The notes under the pieces were generated by a model that worked only from the letters and a program-made list of their open reading frames with translations, did not search any database and had not been told where the DNA came from. The position numbers and the translations under genes are program-made. A stretch of 64,000 nucleotides of DNA, from positions 86,538,846 to 86,602,845 of the forward strand of contig NC_061862.1 in NCBI RefSeq assembly GCF_907164915.1, given 5' to 3'. Positions 25,166 to 34,784 of this stretch are shown one piece after another. Origin of the DNA: Impatiens glandulifera. Lineage: Eukaryota > Streptophyta > Magnoliopsida > Ericales > Balsaminaceae. Positions within the stretch are counted from its first letter, which is position 1; each line of letters begins with the position of its first letter.

Positions 25166-25312
25166 GCGGTTTTTTTTTAAAAAAAAGGTGAAAGTCAACA
25201 AAAACATAATTATTTAAAACATATTAAACCAAACAAACATAATAACAATAATTCATAAATATTAAAACATAACTGTCATAAACCCATAATAAATCCATAA
25301 TAAATCTGGAAA

Positions 25313-25606
25313 TTAATTATTAGAGGGGGTGGAAGGAGGGGGTGGTTGATTCAGTCGACTCCTCAACAAGACAAGTTCCTGTTCGAGATTCTCTAATCTC
25401 TGAGACATTTTGGCCCGGTCCGCTTTGATTTCACTGAGCAAACGACCTCTTTCGGCATCCCTTAATCGGATTTGTTCCATTTCCAGCGTCATCTTTCTGA
25501 CCTCTTCCTCACGTGCCGCAATTTCTGATTGTGTTATCAGATTCTGGTAACACGGATGCAGTTTCTCCGGTGTACGCCGAAGTCTCTTCCATGTCGAATC
25601 ACCCAT
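25313..25606 (-). CDS. 97-aa CACTA-derived mini-protein (N-terminus plus coiled coil)
   Basis: The open frame starts MGDSTWKRLRRTPEKL, clearly like the start of the accessory protein at 18227 (TWKSMRKTPKKL, then YQNLLAQSES against YQNLITQSE). It runs directly into a coiled coil (about residues 30-88) ending in QPPPPST, like that protein's C-terminus. The whole acidic and central DNA-binding-type region is missing, so it looks like a deletion derivative that joins exon 1 and the last exon in frame. The frame is uninterrupted. An ATG context and a GC-rich leader upstream (25790-25870) are present. Whether it is expressed is unknown. If made, it could dimerise with the full accessory protein. 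Confidence 0.55.
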   Translation of the reverse strand: MGDSTWKRLRRTPEKLHPCYQNLITQSEIAAREEEVRKMTLEMEQIRLRDAERGRLLSEIKADRAKMSQRLENLEQELVLLRSRLNQPPPPSTPSNN

Positions 25607-25619
25607 ATCCTAAATGCAT

Positions 25620-26361
25620 TTCAGATATATGTATATATATATATTAATCAAACAAAATAACGTAAACTAACATAAATCTAGATCTATATATAATATATAT
25701 ATATATATAAACTTAAGAAATTTAAATCTTACAATAAACAAAACAAAAAAAAACCAAATCAAACAAATTACCTGAAGAGAGGAGAAGAACCCGCGGCTTA
25801 GAGGAGGCAGGCGGCGGCGGCGGCGGAATAGAGAGAAAGGAGAGATGAGCGGAATGAAAAAGAGAAGGGTTAGGGTTTGTATTTATAGAGGTTGAGGCCG
25901 AAGGTTTTCATAAAACTTTGGTTTTGATATTAGTCAAAACCGAGGGTTTATTAAAAAACCTTCGGAAAAACCAATTTCAAAAATTTGAATTTTTTTAATG
26001 AGCAAAACCGAAGGTTCTTTGTAAAACTTTCGGAAATGAAATTTTCAAAAAAGGCAAAACCGAAGGTTCTTTGAAAAACCTTCGCAATTCAAAAACCAAG
26101 GGATTTCAAAACCGAAGGTTTTTCCTAAAACCTTCGCAAATAACCCACACCCAACACTTAGAATTTTTTTGGGTTTTTTGGGAAGGTAAAAACCGAAAGT
26201 TCTTTGTGGAACTTTCGGTAATAATTAATAAACCCGAAGGGTTTACACCCCACTCGGAATCTATTTTTAATCCCGAAAGATTTGTTCCTCTCGGGAGTAT
26301 TTAGGAGAGGTTTACAAAACCTTCGGGAAAAACCGTCGGTAAAGGTCCTTTTTTTACCAGT
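25620..26361 (-). promoter_or_regulatory. Leader and 5' terminal hairpin region of the CACTA element
   Basis: From right to left: the terminal repeat (26361-26346), several hairpin units with ccgaaggtt/accttcgg arms (25900-26330), a GA-rich and CGG-rich leader (25790-25870), and a short TA-rich spacer before the mini-ORF. Open frames at 26071-26470 are translations of the hairpins. Confidence 0.55.
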
Positions 26362-26624
26362 AAATCCCCGTTCGGGTGTTCTACGTCGTGGTTCTGGTAC
26401 TATACGTGAGATCATGTTCGTTTTTCACCCTACTTTCCTCTCCCGTTGGTCGAGATCTTTCAGAACCTGAGTGCAAACAGTCCATTGACATTGACTCCCT
26501 CACAGCTCCTTCTCCGCATGAAGCAACTCTCTGGGTCCCGGAAGGAGCATCCTTTTCTGAAAGAAGATCGGATTGGTGAACAGGATGCTAGTGAATCAAC
26601 TCTTAGGTAGCTAGAGATAGAAAA
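26362..26624. other. Foreign segment between CACTA and Helitron, right side
   Basis: Complex, GC-richer sequence with an open plus-strand frame to 26579 (YVRSCSFFTLLSSPVGRDLS within it). It is unrelated to the CACTA and Helitron sequences on its two sides. It is the right-hand counterpart of 15291-15634. I recognise no gene. Confidence 0.5.
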
Positions 26625-26905
26625 CGTTTATCAAATTTTATATTGAATTTAAAATATAAAGTGTTATTAACCTAGTTGGTTAAAATAAATGTTGTACTTA
26701 TTTTGTTATGTTGCAAATTTGAATCATTCATATAGCATTTATAATTTTATTTTTAATCGTTTTAAGTTTATGGGCGAGTCAACCCACAATCCGACTCAAG
26801 TATACATTATTCTCACATATATATCCAAATTAGTCACAACTCTCGATCTGGCAATCTGGACACTTTAAAAATTAAGTATATTATATATAAATATATATAT
26901 AAATT
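26625..26905 (-). mobile_element. Helitron 5' part (right half of a split element)
   Basis: On the minus strand this is a diverged monomer of the 313-base Helitron family. It contains ttaatttttaaagtgtc, gttgac-cgcccataaac, taaaaataaaatta and aatttgataaacg. It breaks off at CG (26625-26626), exactly where the left half (ending CCCGCG at 15290) would continue. The two halves therefore belong to one element interrupted by 11.3 kb. Confidence 0.7.
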
Positions 26906-27297
26906 ATTGTAAAAAGATAAACACTCAAATTAAAAGTCGATATTTCTAACATTTTCATGTTGTTGTACCCGTACCAACATGTAGGTATTCTAATTGTAAA
27001 AGAAATTTAAAAAGAACTTAGCAATGTCAGAAACAGAGCCGTTAAAAACGGACGGCCATGATTGTGATAAACTAATTACAATATCCAGATCCAGACAAAA
27101 AGGCTGTCTCTTTTCTTATTGGCTATTCAATTCCCTAAACAAAACTATACAGTAATTTAATCACCGCATTATCCGATCCAAACATGGAAATTAAAAATGA
27201 TAAAAGAATTCGTAGGTGTCTGAATCTGATACTGATACGCACTCCAATGTTGAAATAAATATACAGAGCTAGCTAGCTAGCTCACCCGGTTTCCCCT
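26906..27297. other. 3' flank of the WRKY gene
   Basis: Ordinary intergenic sequence that should contain the WRKY 3' untranslated region, read on the minus strand. An AGCT run (agctagctagctagct, 27268-27283) lies just downstream of the stop codon. No other feature is seen. Confidence 0.5.
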
Positions 27298-28203
27298 TCA
27301 TCGGACCAGGGTACGTCGGAACACCACCGAACACTCAGGAAGCTCACCCAGATCCGCAAACAACGAATCCTCGTCCTGGAACAACATTCCCGTCATGTCT
27401 AGGTCTCCATCAATTGCCAACATCATCGGACTCTCCAACATGTCGGCTGAAGTCGTCACCTCCAAGTCCGAGAACCACCGGAAATCCTCCTCCTCTTCAC
27501 CCAAACTCTGCTCTAGTCCTAGTACTTCTGGTGGTGGTGATGGTTGTGTGTCAACTGAGGCGGAAGTCGTGCGGCGGCGGCGGTTGTGGTGGTGGTTTTT
27601 ATTTGTGGTCGCCGGATAGGAGTGATTGTGTTCACGAGAATACGTAATCATTAGCATGGTGGGATCAAGGTTGCTCCTTTCAACCTGCTTCTTCGCCGGA
27701 CAACCTTTTGAACTGCTGCATCTGTAATATCCTCTGTCGACAAAACCAAACCGCCGGTGGCCGGAGATCATGAATATATATATAAATCCTGATTAATTAT
27801 TATACTTAATTAATTACCTAGGGTAAGGGGAGCCCTTGATGGGTTTCTGACCGTACTTTCTCCACGCCCAAGAATCAAACGGAACTGCACTCTCCCCTTT
27901 ATTAAATCGTGATCCTTCGGCCAAGTCTTTCATCGGAATTGACACAACCCGTTTCATTATTGAACCTCTATTATATTATATATTGAATCACTAATTATAA
28001 ATTATCATAAGACCATTCAGAGTGGATCGAGAGAGAGAGAGAGTATATAATACTTACCCTGGTCTTTTGGCGGTCATCTTACTATCGGTGAAGAAACCGG
28101 CCTGGGATTGAGGTGATTCGTCGGCGTCACTGTTTTCCGGCGACTGGTCAATATTGTTTTCTAGGTCGTTTCCAAAAGGGTGGTTGTTAAACTTGCCGTC
28201 CAT
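27298..28203 (-). CDS. WRKY transcription factor, group IIe
   Basis: Three exons on the minus strand, 28203-28058, 27967-27818 and 27733-27298, give a 243-aa protein that starts [11 protein letters not shown]. The WRKY domain has WRKYGQK at residues 84-90 and a C-x5-C-x23-H-x-H zinc finger (C104, C110, H134, H136). The second intron splits the Arg codon after PYP, the conserved place for group II. The N-flanking [11 protein letters not shown] and the [20 protein letters not shown] context fit subgroup IIe (WRKY65/69-like). After the domain comes an [11 protein letters not shown] basic patch and an acidic C-terminus ([16 protein letters not shown]), a likely activation region. WRKY factors bind W-boxes (TTGAC) in the nucleus. 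No neighbour hints at a specific pathway. The short GA-rich tract in intron 1 (28029-28043) is unremarkable. Confidence 0.95.
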
Positions 28204-30690
28204 AACTATAAGAGTTAGAGAGAGAGGATGAAGAAAAATGTAGAGAGAGAAGAAGGTGATAAGGATTGGATTGGTGTTTTATTATGGGCATAATGTCGAC
28301 TACTTAAAACCGTTTTTATTAATTATGTTTATATGTTTTTATTAAAGTATTTAAAAAAAAAAAAAAGACATCTTTTTTATAGAGTTAACCCAACTCATAA
28401 TAATGTGTTCATTGTTCTTAATAAGAGTTAAAACAAAAAAAAAAAAAATCTTTTTTTTTATATCCAGCTAAAGTTTTTTAATTGAAAATCATATTTGATA
28501 TCTTAAAAATTATTGTTTTTTCATTTAAGCTATATGAGTTCATATCTTTAATTTTAATATAATATTTTTTTTTTAATGAAAATTCACTTCAAATTATTAA
28601 GTATAATTTAAGATAAATATAATATTATCAATTTATCATCCTTAAAAAATAAAATAACTATATATATAGTTTTACATATACTATATTACAATAGTTCGAT
28701 TCTTTCAAAACTTTTAATTTAAAGGAGAGAGTTAAGACTTTTAAGGATGATTTTAGTTTTTTAAAGTAATATATAGTTTTAAATGAATCTATGAACTCTA
28801 TCACTTAATTTATTTTATCAGTCTTTTAATTATTTTAACTCAAATATAAATTTACGATAAAAGGAATACAGTTGTTAAGAAGTCAAAAAAAAATTGAGAT
28901 AATGATAAATAATAATCAATAAAATATACATGTTCCAAATAATAATCAATAAAAAAAATATCTGTCCCAAATAATAATAAAAAATAGTCAAAAAAAAAAA
29001 AAGAAAGCTAGAAAAAAGGGTCACTAATTTCATAGTTAGGTTATAAATTAGGTGTGACTGCAATAATCACACCGATACAGACTTTTATGCAATGTTTATG
29101 AACATTAAACTTAACTACTAATATATTAATTTTATTTGTTTCTGAATAAAATATATACTTTTTTTTATAAGACTCAAACTATTAAAATTTGGTTTTATTA
29201 AAATAAATCAAAAAATACAATCCCTCAAATGACAAAATTCTATTCCAACTTAAAACATGTTAAACTGAGAATTAAAAGAATAAAAAAAAACATATTCTCA
29301 AATAAAACAATTCAAATCAAACTAATATAAAATCCATATTGATTCTTATCCGCTTAGAGTTAAGATCCAGCTTTTCCTTTATTGAAATATTATTTTTAGT
29401 AAAGTATTATAATAACAACCTTTACCCAGTTATTAATAATTAAAATATTATAAAATATCATAGATTCCCAATAATAATGCATCGTGACAGGTACAGCGAC
29501 CAATATTAATTATGCATTATTTTAGTTAGGCACTCTTTATAAGCTATATATATATATATATATATATACCTTGATTTATCTTGTCATTATTTTAGGAGAA
29601 ACTATATATATATATGGGTTAAATATTAGATTTGTTTATAATTTTGAAATATATGCTCAAATTTATCCGATCTAAAAATATATGGTTTGTATGTGAGCAG
29701 ACAGACATTTAATACAATCAAAAGAGTTCAATAAAATTAATAAATTATTAAAATAAAATCTTTTAACAATAATTGAACTAATTTTTATATAATATAATTT
29801 ATTATCTTTAAATAATTTCTTAGTTTATAAAATAAAATAAAATATACATATATATATATATAGGGCCAGCATAATTATTAAATTCATTAAGACTATCTAT
29901 ATTCTATAGTGAAGATTAATAAAATAATTAGACCTTATCTGTTTGAAGCAGGGATCATGCCCGCCGGCCATTAATATCTTAGTATTAAATACTTCTATAT
30001 ACATGATTTGTGTATTGTTAATATTATTTCAGAAAGTAATTTTCAGGTTTCAGCATTGATTTGCTTTAAGATAATGTAAGAAATTAATAGATATCTGAAC
30101 ATTTACAGATTATTGGAACTCAATAGATTGAAGAAAATGACCGTTAATTTCTTAAGAACATTGTTCCCCTTTTCAATTTGCATGTTAATTACTAGAAGTG
30201 AAAGTCTCAAACTATGTTTTACCTTTATTTATAAAAACAAATAATTAAATTTGTAGGTTTTATTTTACAAAATAAATATCACGTTTGAGTAAGAATTCAT
30301 GTTTCTTATTTTAAATTCAAGAAGAATAAAAAGCCTTGCACAATTGAAAATGTAAAAAACTTGAGCTTTAAATGACACCATTTAAAGTTCAAATTTCATA
30401 TAATAAAAACTTATCAAAATTAAGATCCAAACAATAATTTAAGAAGGTTGTACAAAATTTTGTGTTGTATAAAAACTTATCAAAATTAAGATCCAAACAA
30501 AATTAAGATCCAAACATTTAAAGCTTTAATGTTTTTCATTTATTTAAAAACACATCTTTCATTTTCAAATTTAATCTTTTAAGTGAGGAAACTTAGCTTA
30601 ACAAATAACTTGCACAATTTGACATTATCTATAAAATTTGATTTAAAATTGAAAATGGAATACAATTTCACTTATGCTATTGTCAACTCT
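28204..30690. other. WRKY upstream region and AT-rich intergenic DNA
   Basis: 28204-28300 is the likely 5' leader, with GA-rich sequence on the plus strand. Beyond it the DNA is AT-rich with poly-A/T tracts and a (TA)n run at 29546-29570. A short direct duplication (acttatcaaaattaagatccaaaca) lies at 30410-30434 and 30476-30500, followed by a shorter third echo. No genes are seen. Confidence 0.5.
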
Positions 30691-31632
30691 CACTAGTGGA
30701 AAATGAAGTTTTGGTAACGAATTTTTGTAACGGCGCTATAGCGCCCTTACTGAAAATTTTTATCAGTAACGGTTTAATATATCTGCTACTGATATCAAGA
30801 TATTAGTAACGGCCATTTAAAACCGTTACTGATAAAAACTTTCAGTAACGGTCATAAGGAATAGCCGTTACAGACACTAGTGTTTTTTATTCTTTTTTTC
30901 GAAATGAGAATATCAGTAACGGTTTTAATGATAACCGTTACTGATATGCATTCATTTAAAAAATTTCTTAGTAGAAAAATGGGTATCAGTAAGGGCGAAA
31001 ACCGTTACTGAAAGCCTCAAAAACCGTTACTAATAACATTCTGTAACGGCGAATAAAACCGTTACCATTCGTTACAAAAACAAGCGTTACTGATACTCTT
31101 CTAGTATCAGTAACGGTTTTCAAAAGCCGTTACTGATACTCCTCTAATAACAGTAATGGTTTTAGCCAAGGTTAAATCGTTACAGATAAAGCATTAGTAA
31201 CGGTTTTAGCCAACGTTAAACCGTTACAGATAAATCATTATTAGTAACTGTTTTTTATTTATAAAACCGTTACTAATATATTATTAGTAACCGTTTTCTT
31301 ATTTATAAAACCGTTACTGATATATTACTAGTAACGATTTTCTTATGTTTAATACCGTTACTAAAAAACATAATCATTTTTTTTTAATATTTCATATTTG
31401 TACCTATATAAACAATAATAATTATCCATTTTGCAAAATCATTAATATATTCCAAAATCACAATCATCAATCTAAAAATCATAATCATAATCCAAAAACC
31501 ACAATCATCCACAAATCACAATCATAAATCCACAATTCATCATTAGGCTGTTAAACAATATAAAGTATTGTACACTTCAATTAAACGTTGTCAACATTAA
31601 ATAGATCTAGGAGTTGGTTGTTTAGGTCTTAC

Positions 31633-31689
31633 ATCTTGCTCCGATATTAAAATAACTTGATCATAAACTTCATCAGAGTCTTGCTCGGC
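31633..31689 (-). pseudogene. Captured exon fragment resembling an auxin response factor
   Basis: A 57-base stretch bounded by an AG acceptor and a GTAAG donor encodes AEQDSDEVYDQVILISEQD. It resembles the AE-x-(D/E)TDEVYAQ-(V/I)-TLLPE segment just after the start of the B3-type DNA-binding region of auxin response factors. Nineteen residues are little evidence, but the phase and both splice sites fit an exon. No other ARF part is seen next to it. Confidence 0.45.
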
Positions 31690-32039
31690 CTACACATCAA
31701 ATAAAGAAAACCTACCCATCAAATAAAGAAAGATAAAAAAAATTTTGAATGTGTATGACTAAGGTTAATTTTTTGTCCATAATCTCATCCATAATGTTTT
31801 TGGATGCAGGTGTTTCCAAATGGGGTCCAAAAAAAGGGAATTTGCAAGAAACCAAAGATCACATTATCCGGAACAGTTATTTCTTATAGATGCAAATTAT
31901 CACAGCCAGTAGGAGTTCTTGAAAGTCTGTATGCAAATTATTCTAACATGACCAATCCATCTAGGTCTGTTTCCTTATTATTTCTAATTTTTTTACTTTT
32001 TCAATACCATCTTGAAATCCTTGTTTATTTTTTCTATCA

Positions 32040-34225
32040 AGGATTCAAATGTTAAAATTTAGAGCATTTTTTCCATCTAACCTGACCATTGATGTCATTT
32101 CCTTCAAGCAACTGAGTTTTGAAATTACTGGTGTCTCCTTCAGAACAAGGAACCAATCAACTTGGTGGCTGTGCAATAGTTTGAGACATCAACTGCCCAT
32201 TTTGAGGGTGAGTCATTGATGTGTAAGACTTCTTCTGTGGATGTGCAACAGGTAATATGTGTTTAACATAGCATATACTATTTAAGGGGAAGCATGTTCA
32301 ACTATTAGAGTTAGATACTTAGAGATGATCCTTGAGTGACATAATCTCAAAAGCTATATACAAAACTGAAAAATAGTTGGAAACACAGTCATCATGGTAT
32401 GCTACTTACAGCCAAAGGCCGTTTGTTTACTGGCACCGAACAAGTCCTTCCCTCCAACCCTGCAGAAGTTAGAAACCAATGTTTATGACCTACCTACAAT
32501 AGAAGTCTCATGGCATATAAGTTGAAAATGACAATTTTTATGCAAATATAGCATAAGGTGAAACAAGTTCACAAACATTAACATAAAAGACTTTTAATGT
32601 AGCAATCTCTGAAAAGATTATTATTTATCCATGTGCCAATAAATTAATTTTTTTCTTTTTTGACAATTAATTAAGCATATGATGTTCCATTAACTAATTC
32701 ACTTCACGCATTACAAGAAAATGGTTCACAACTTTTAAAACCAAGTATTATAATTTCAGGAATAACTTGGGCATGATAACATTCCAGGAGATACTCGCCA
32801 ACTGTAAACTAATTGACATAACAAACATTGAAAATCACTTTGAACTATGACATAAGGAGAACTAATTTTGTGAATGTTGTTACTTTTAAGGTCTTGAAGT
32901 TAATAATTAGATATTACTCTAGTGTGAAGGAAAGTATTGATATTTTCCTTCTTTCAAGGTAATAACAAAGATAAAATGTTCAGTACCCACTTTCAATGCT
33001 TTATACTTCAAACCGACAATTTATTAACATTACTGTACTGCAAAAGTAGTATATTTGCAAGATTATTAAGCAAGATAAAAAATCCCATAAAACAAATAAA
33101 CAAAGGACATCTTTTGAGGAAGAGCTAAATAAATTATCAAGTCAAGTAATATATGAGAGTTAAAATGTGATCAATCTTAGCCTCTTAGGGGTACAAAAGC
33201 AAGCTTTTGTCCTTTATTCATCATGCATTTCTTCACTATACCAATTGCTGATATACTAAGTCTAAGAGCAGCATCTATGATAAACTGATTGATTCAAGAT
33301 AATGATGAAAAACTCTACCTCATGTTAGAAAAATGAGAAGTTTCCGGTAATACAGCAAATCGATATCACAAACAGACCCATATTTGGATGTCCTCCTCTT
33401 GGTAAGTCAGCATTAGAAGCTATATCCAGAGTCGAATTCATGCGAACAGTATTTCCTATATTAGTCTCAAGCTCATTCTGCAACAAACACAACTATGTTC
33501 AACTTGAAATCCATCAAATATGAATCGGTCAATAGGAAACAATAAGGAATGTTTCCCATACCTTAGATGTCTGTTGCTGAGTACTTCCATTATGAAACTG
33601 CTGAGAGTAGCTGCCAAAATGGATTGCAGATCAAAAGAGCCTAAATATAGCATACTGAAGTACACAAGGACTAGAATTGTAGCAAATTAACAATTTCAAA
33701 AACACCAATGAATCAGAAAGTTCCTCCTATAAAAACAATCAAAATGAGAGCTCGTAGTCTCCACTCCTGAATTGGCTAAAATACCAAAACAATACATTTA
33801 TAATTGTTTGGAAATTTTGCCTGGAAAACTCTGTCGCATCTCTCCCAGGAGGATATATGGAGGTGAATGAGTCTTACCTAGGACGGTCCTGTTGACTTGT
33901 CAACATTAGGAAGGCATGCATTGACATTGAAATTAGCCGAAGAAAGCCTTGAATCTAACTGCTCAATTGCATATGTGAAGAAACCTGTACGTTTCTCTAC
34001 TGATTCATATGTGGCGATTGCATAGTATGTGCGTTATGGAACTGATTTGCAGCAGTTGGTTTATCCTGAGAATCAATTAGCACTAAATCATATAATTACA
34101 ATAACCAGAACATGAAGCAGACGAATCTCACTTTACAAAAATTAAACCTGAACAGAATTTTCATTCGTAGCCTGGAGACGCCTCAAGAACTTAGTGCTGT
34201 ACATATCCCAAAATGCAATCCACTA
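32040..34225 (-). pseudogene. Chain of captured exon-like fragments, gene not identified
   Basis: Read on the minus strand: about 34225-34148 (YSTKFLRRLQATNENSVQ, then a GT donor); about 34065-33890 (contains QLDSRLSSANFNVNACLP in one frame, with stops and a frame break before it); about 33640-33562 (QSILAATLSQQFHNGSTQQQ, donor GTATGG); 33477 to about 33380 (NELETNIGNTVRMNSTLDIA, acceptor TTGCAG); 32459-32410 (LEGRTCSVPVNKRPLA, with clean acceptor and donor); and about 32250-32080 (SYTSMTHPQNGQLMSQTIAQ, with one stop). The Gln/Asn-rich composition suggests a regulatory nuclear protein. I cannot name the family. Spacing and splice signals indicate genomic, intron-containing capture. Confidence 0.5.
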
Positions 34226-34752
34226 ATCTGTAAAAAAACCTCCAAAGGAATCACTCGCTGAAACAAATTCACACATTTGACATTAGTATCAGTAAGGGTT
34301 TTCGAAAACCGTTACTGATACTTCTTGTGAAAATTTTTAAAGAAAGGCATATTAGTAACGGTTTTAAGGATAACCGTTACTAATATCTAAGGGTATCAGT
34401 AACGGTTTTAGTATAGCCGTTACAAATATATATATCAGTAAGGGTTTTTGAAAACCGTTACCGATACCTCTTATGAAATTTTTTAAATGAATGCATATCA
34501 GTAACGGTTATCATTAAAACCGTTACTGATATTCTCATTTCGAAAAAAAGAATAAAAAACACTAGTGTCTGTAACGGCTATTCCTTATGACCGTTACTGA
34601 AAGTTTTTATCAGTAACGATTTTAAATGGTCGTTACTGATATCTTGATATCAGTAGCGGATATATTAAACCGTTACTGATAAAAATTTTCAGTAAGGGCG
34701 CTATAGCGCCGTTACAAAAATTCGTTACCAAAACTTCATTTTCCACTAGTGA

Positions 34753-34774
34753 TATATATATAATGATGCTTAAT
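34753..34774 (+). repeat. Scrap of Helitron 5' end
   Basis: TATATATAATGATGCTTAAT matches the first bases of the type A monomers at 10705-12788. It lies directly against the right end of the 4.06 kb CACTA-like element and ends in a poly-A run before the Mutator-like element. Confidence 0.4.
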
Positions 34775-34784
34775 AAAAAAAAAA

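Larger units (their letters stand above)
15635..26361 (-). mobile_element. CACTA (En/Spm) element, about 10.7 kb, possibly composite
   Basis: The left end begins CACTGGTGAAAAAATGG at 15635. The right end, read on the minus strand, begins TACTGGTAAAAAAAGG at 26361, so one terminal base differs from the canonical CACTG. Inside, on the minus strand, lie a transposase gene (21637-18338), an accessory gene (18227-16482) and hairpin-rich subterminal arrays at both ends. I see no clear 3 bp target duplication (flanks are CAA on the left, AAT or AAA on the right). The right side carries two GC-rich leader-like stretches (22914-23170 and 25790-25870) and a second small ORF (25313-25606). The unit could therefore be one rearranged element, or an internally deleted element fused or nested at the 5' end of a larger one. 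Confidence 0.65.
30691..34751. mobile_element. CACTA-like element with long terminal inverted repeats and captured exons
   Basis: The ends are CACTAGTGGAAAATGAAG at 30691 and its exact reverse complement ending at 34751. The inverted similarity continues for about 277 bases (30691-30967 against 34475-34751) with only a handful of mismatches, so the copy is young. Both ends are packed with cagtaacggtt/aaccgttactg hairpins. There is no transposase, so the element is non-autonomous. The interior (31560-34230) carries exon-like pieces on the minus strand with plausible splice sites, unlike the AT-rich surroundings. Flanking triplets (TCT, ATA) do not form a target duplication. Confidence 0.75.

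Noticed and set aside
27395..27647. Plus-strand open frames within the WRKY gene
   Set aside because: They are antisense shadows of the WRKY exon 3, which has a clear domain and frame on the minus strand.
30879..30886. Internal CACTAGTG motifs as ends of a nested second element
   Set aside because: The motif lies inside the 277 bp inverted repeat on both sides, so it is duplicated with it. There is no change of sequence at the motif to mark a boundary.
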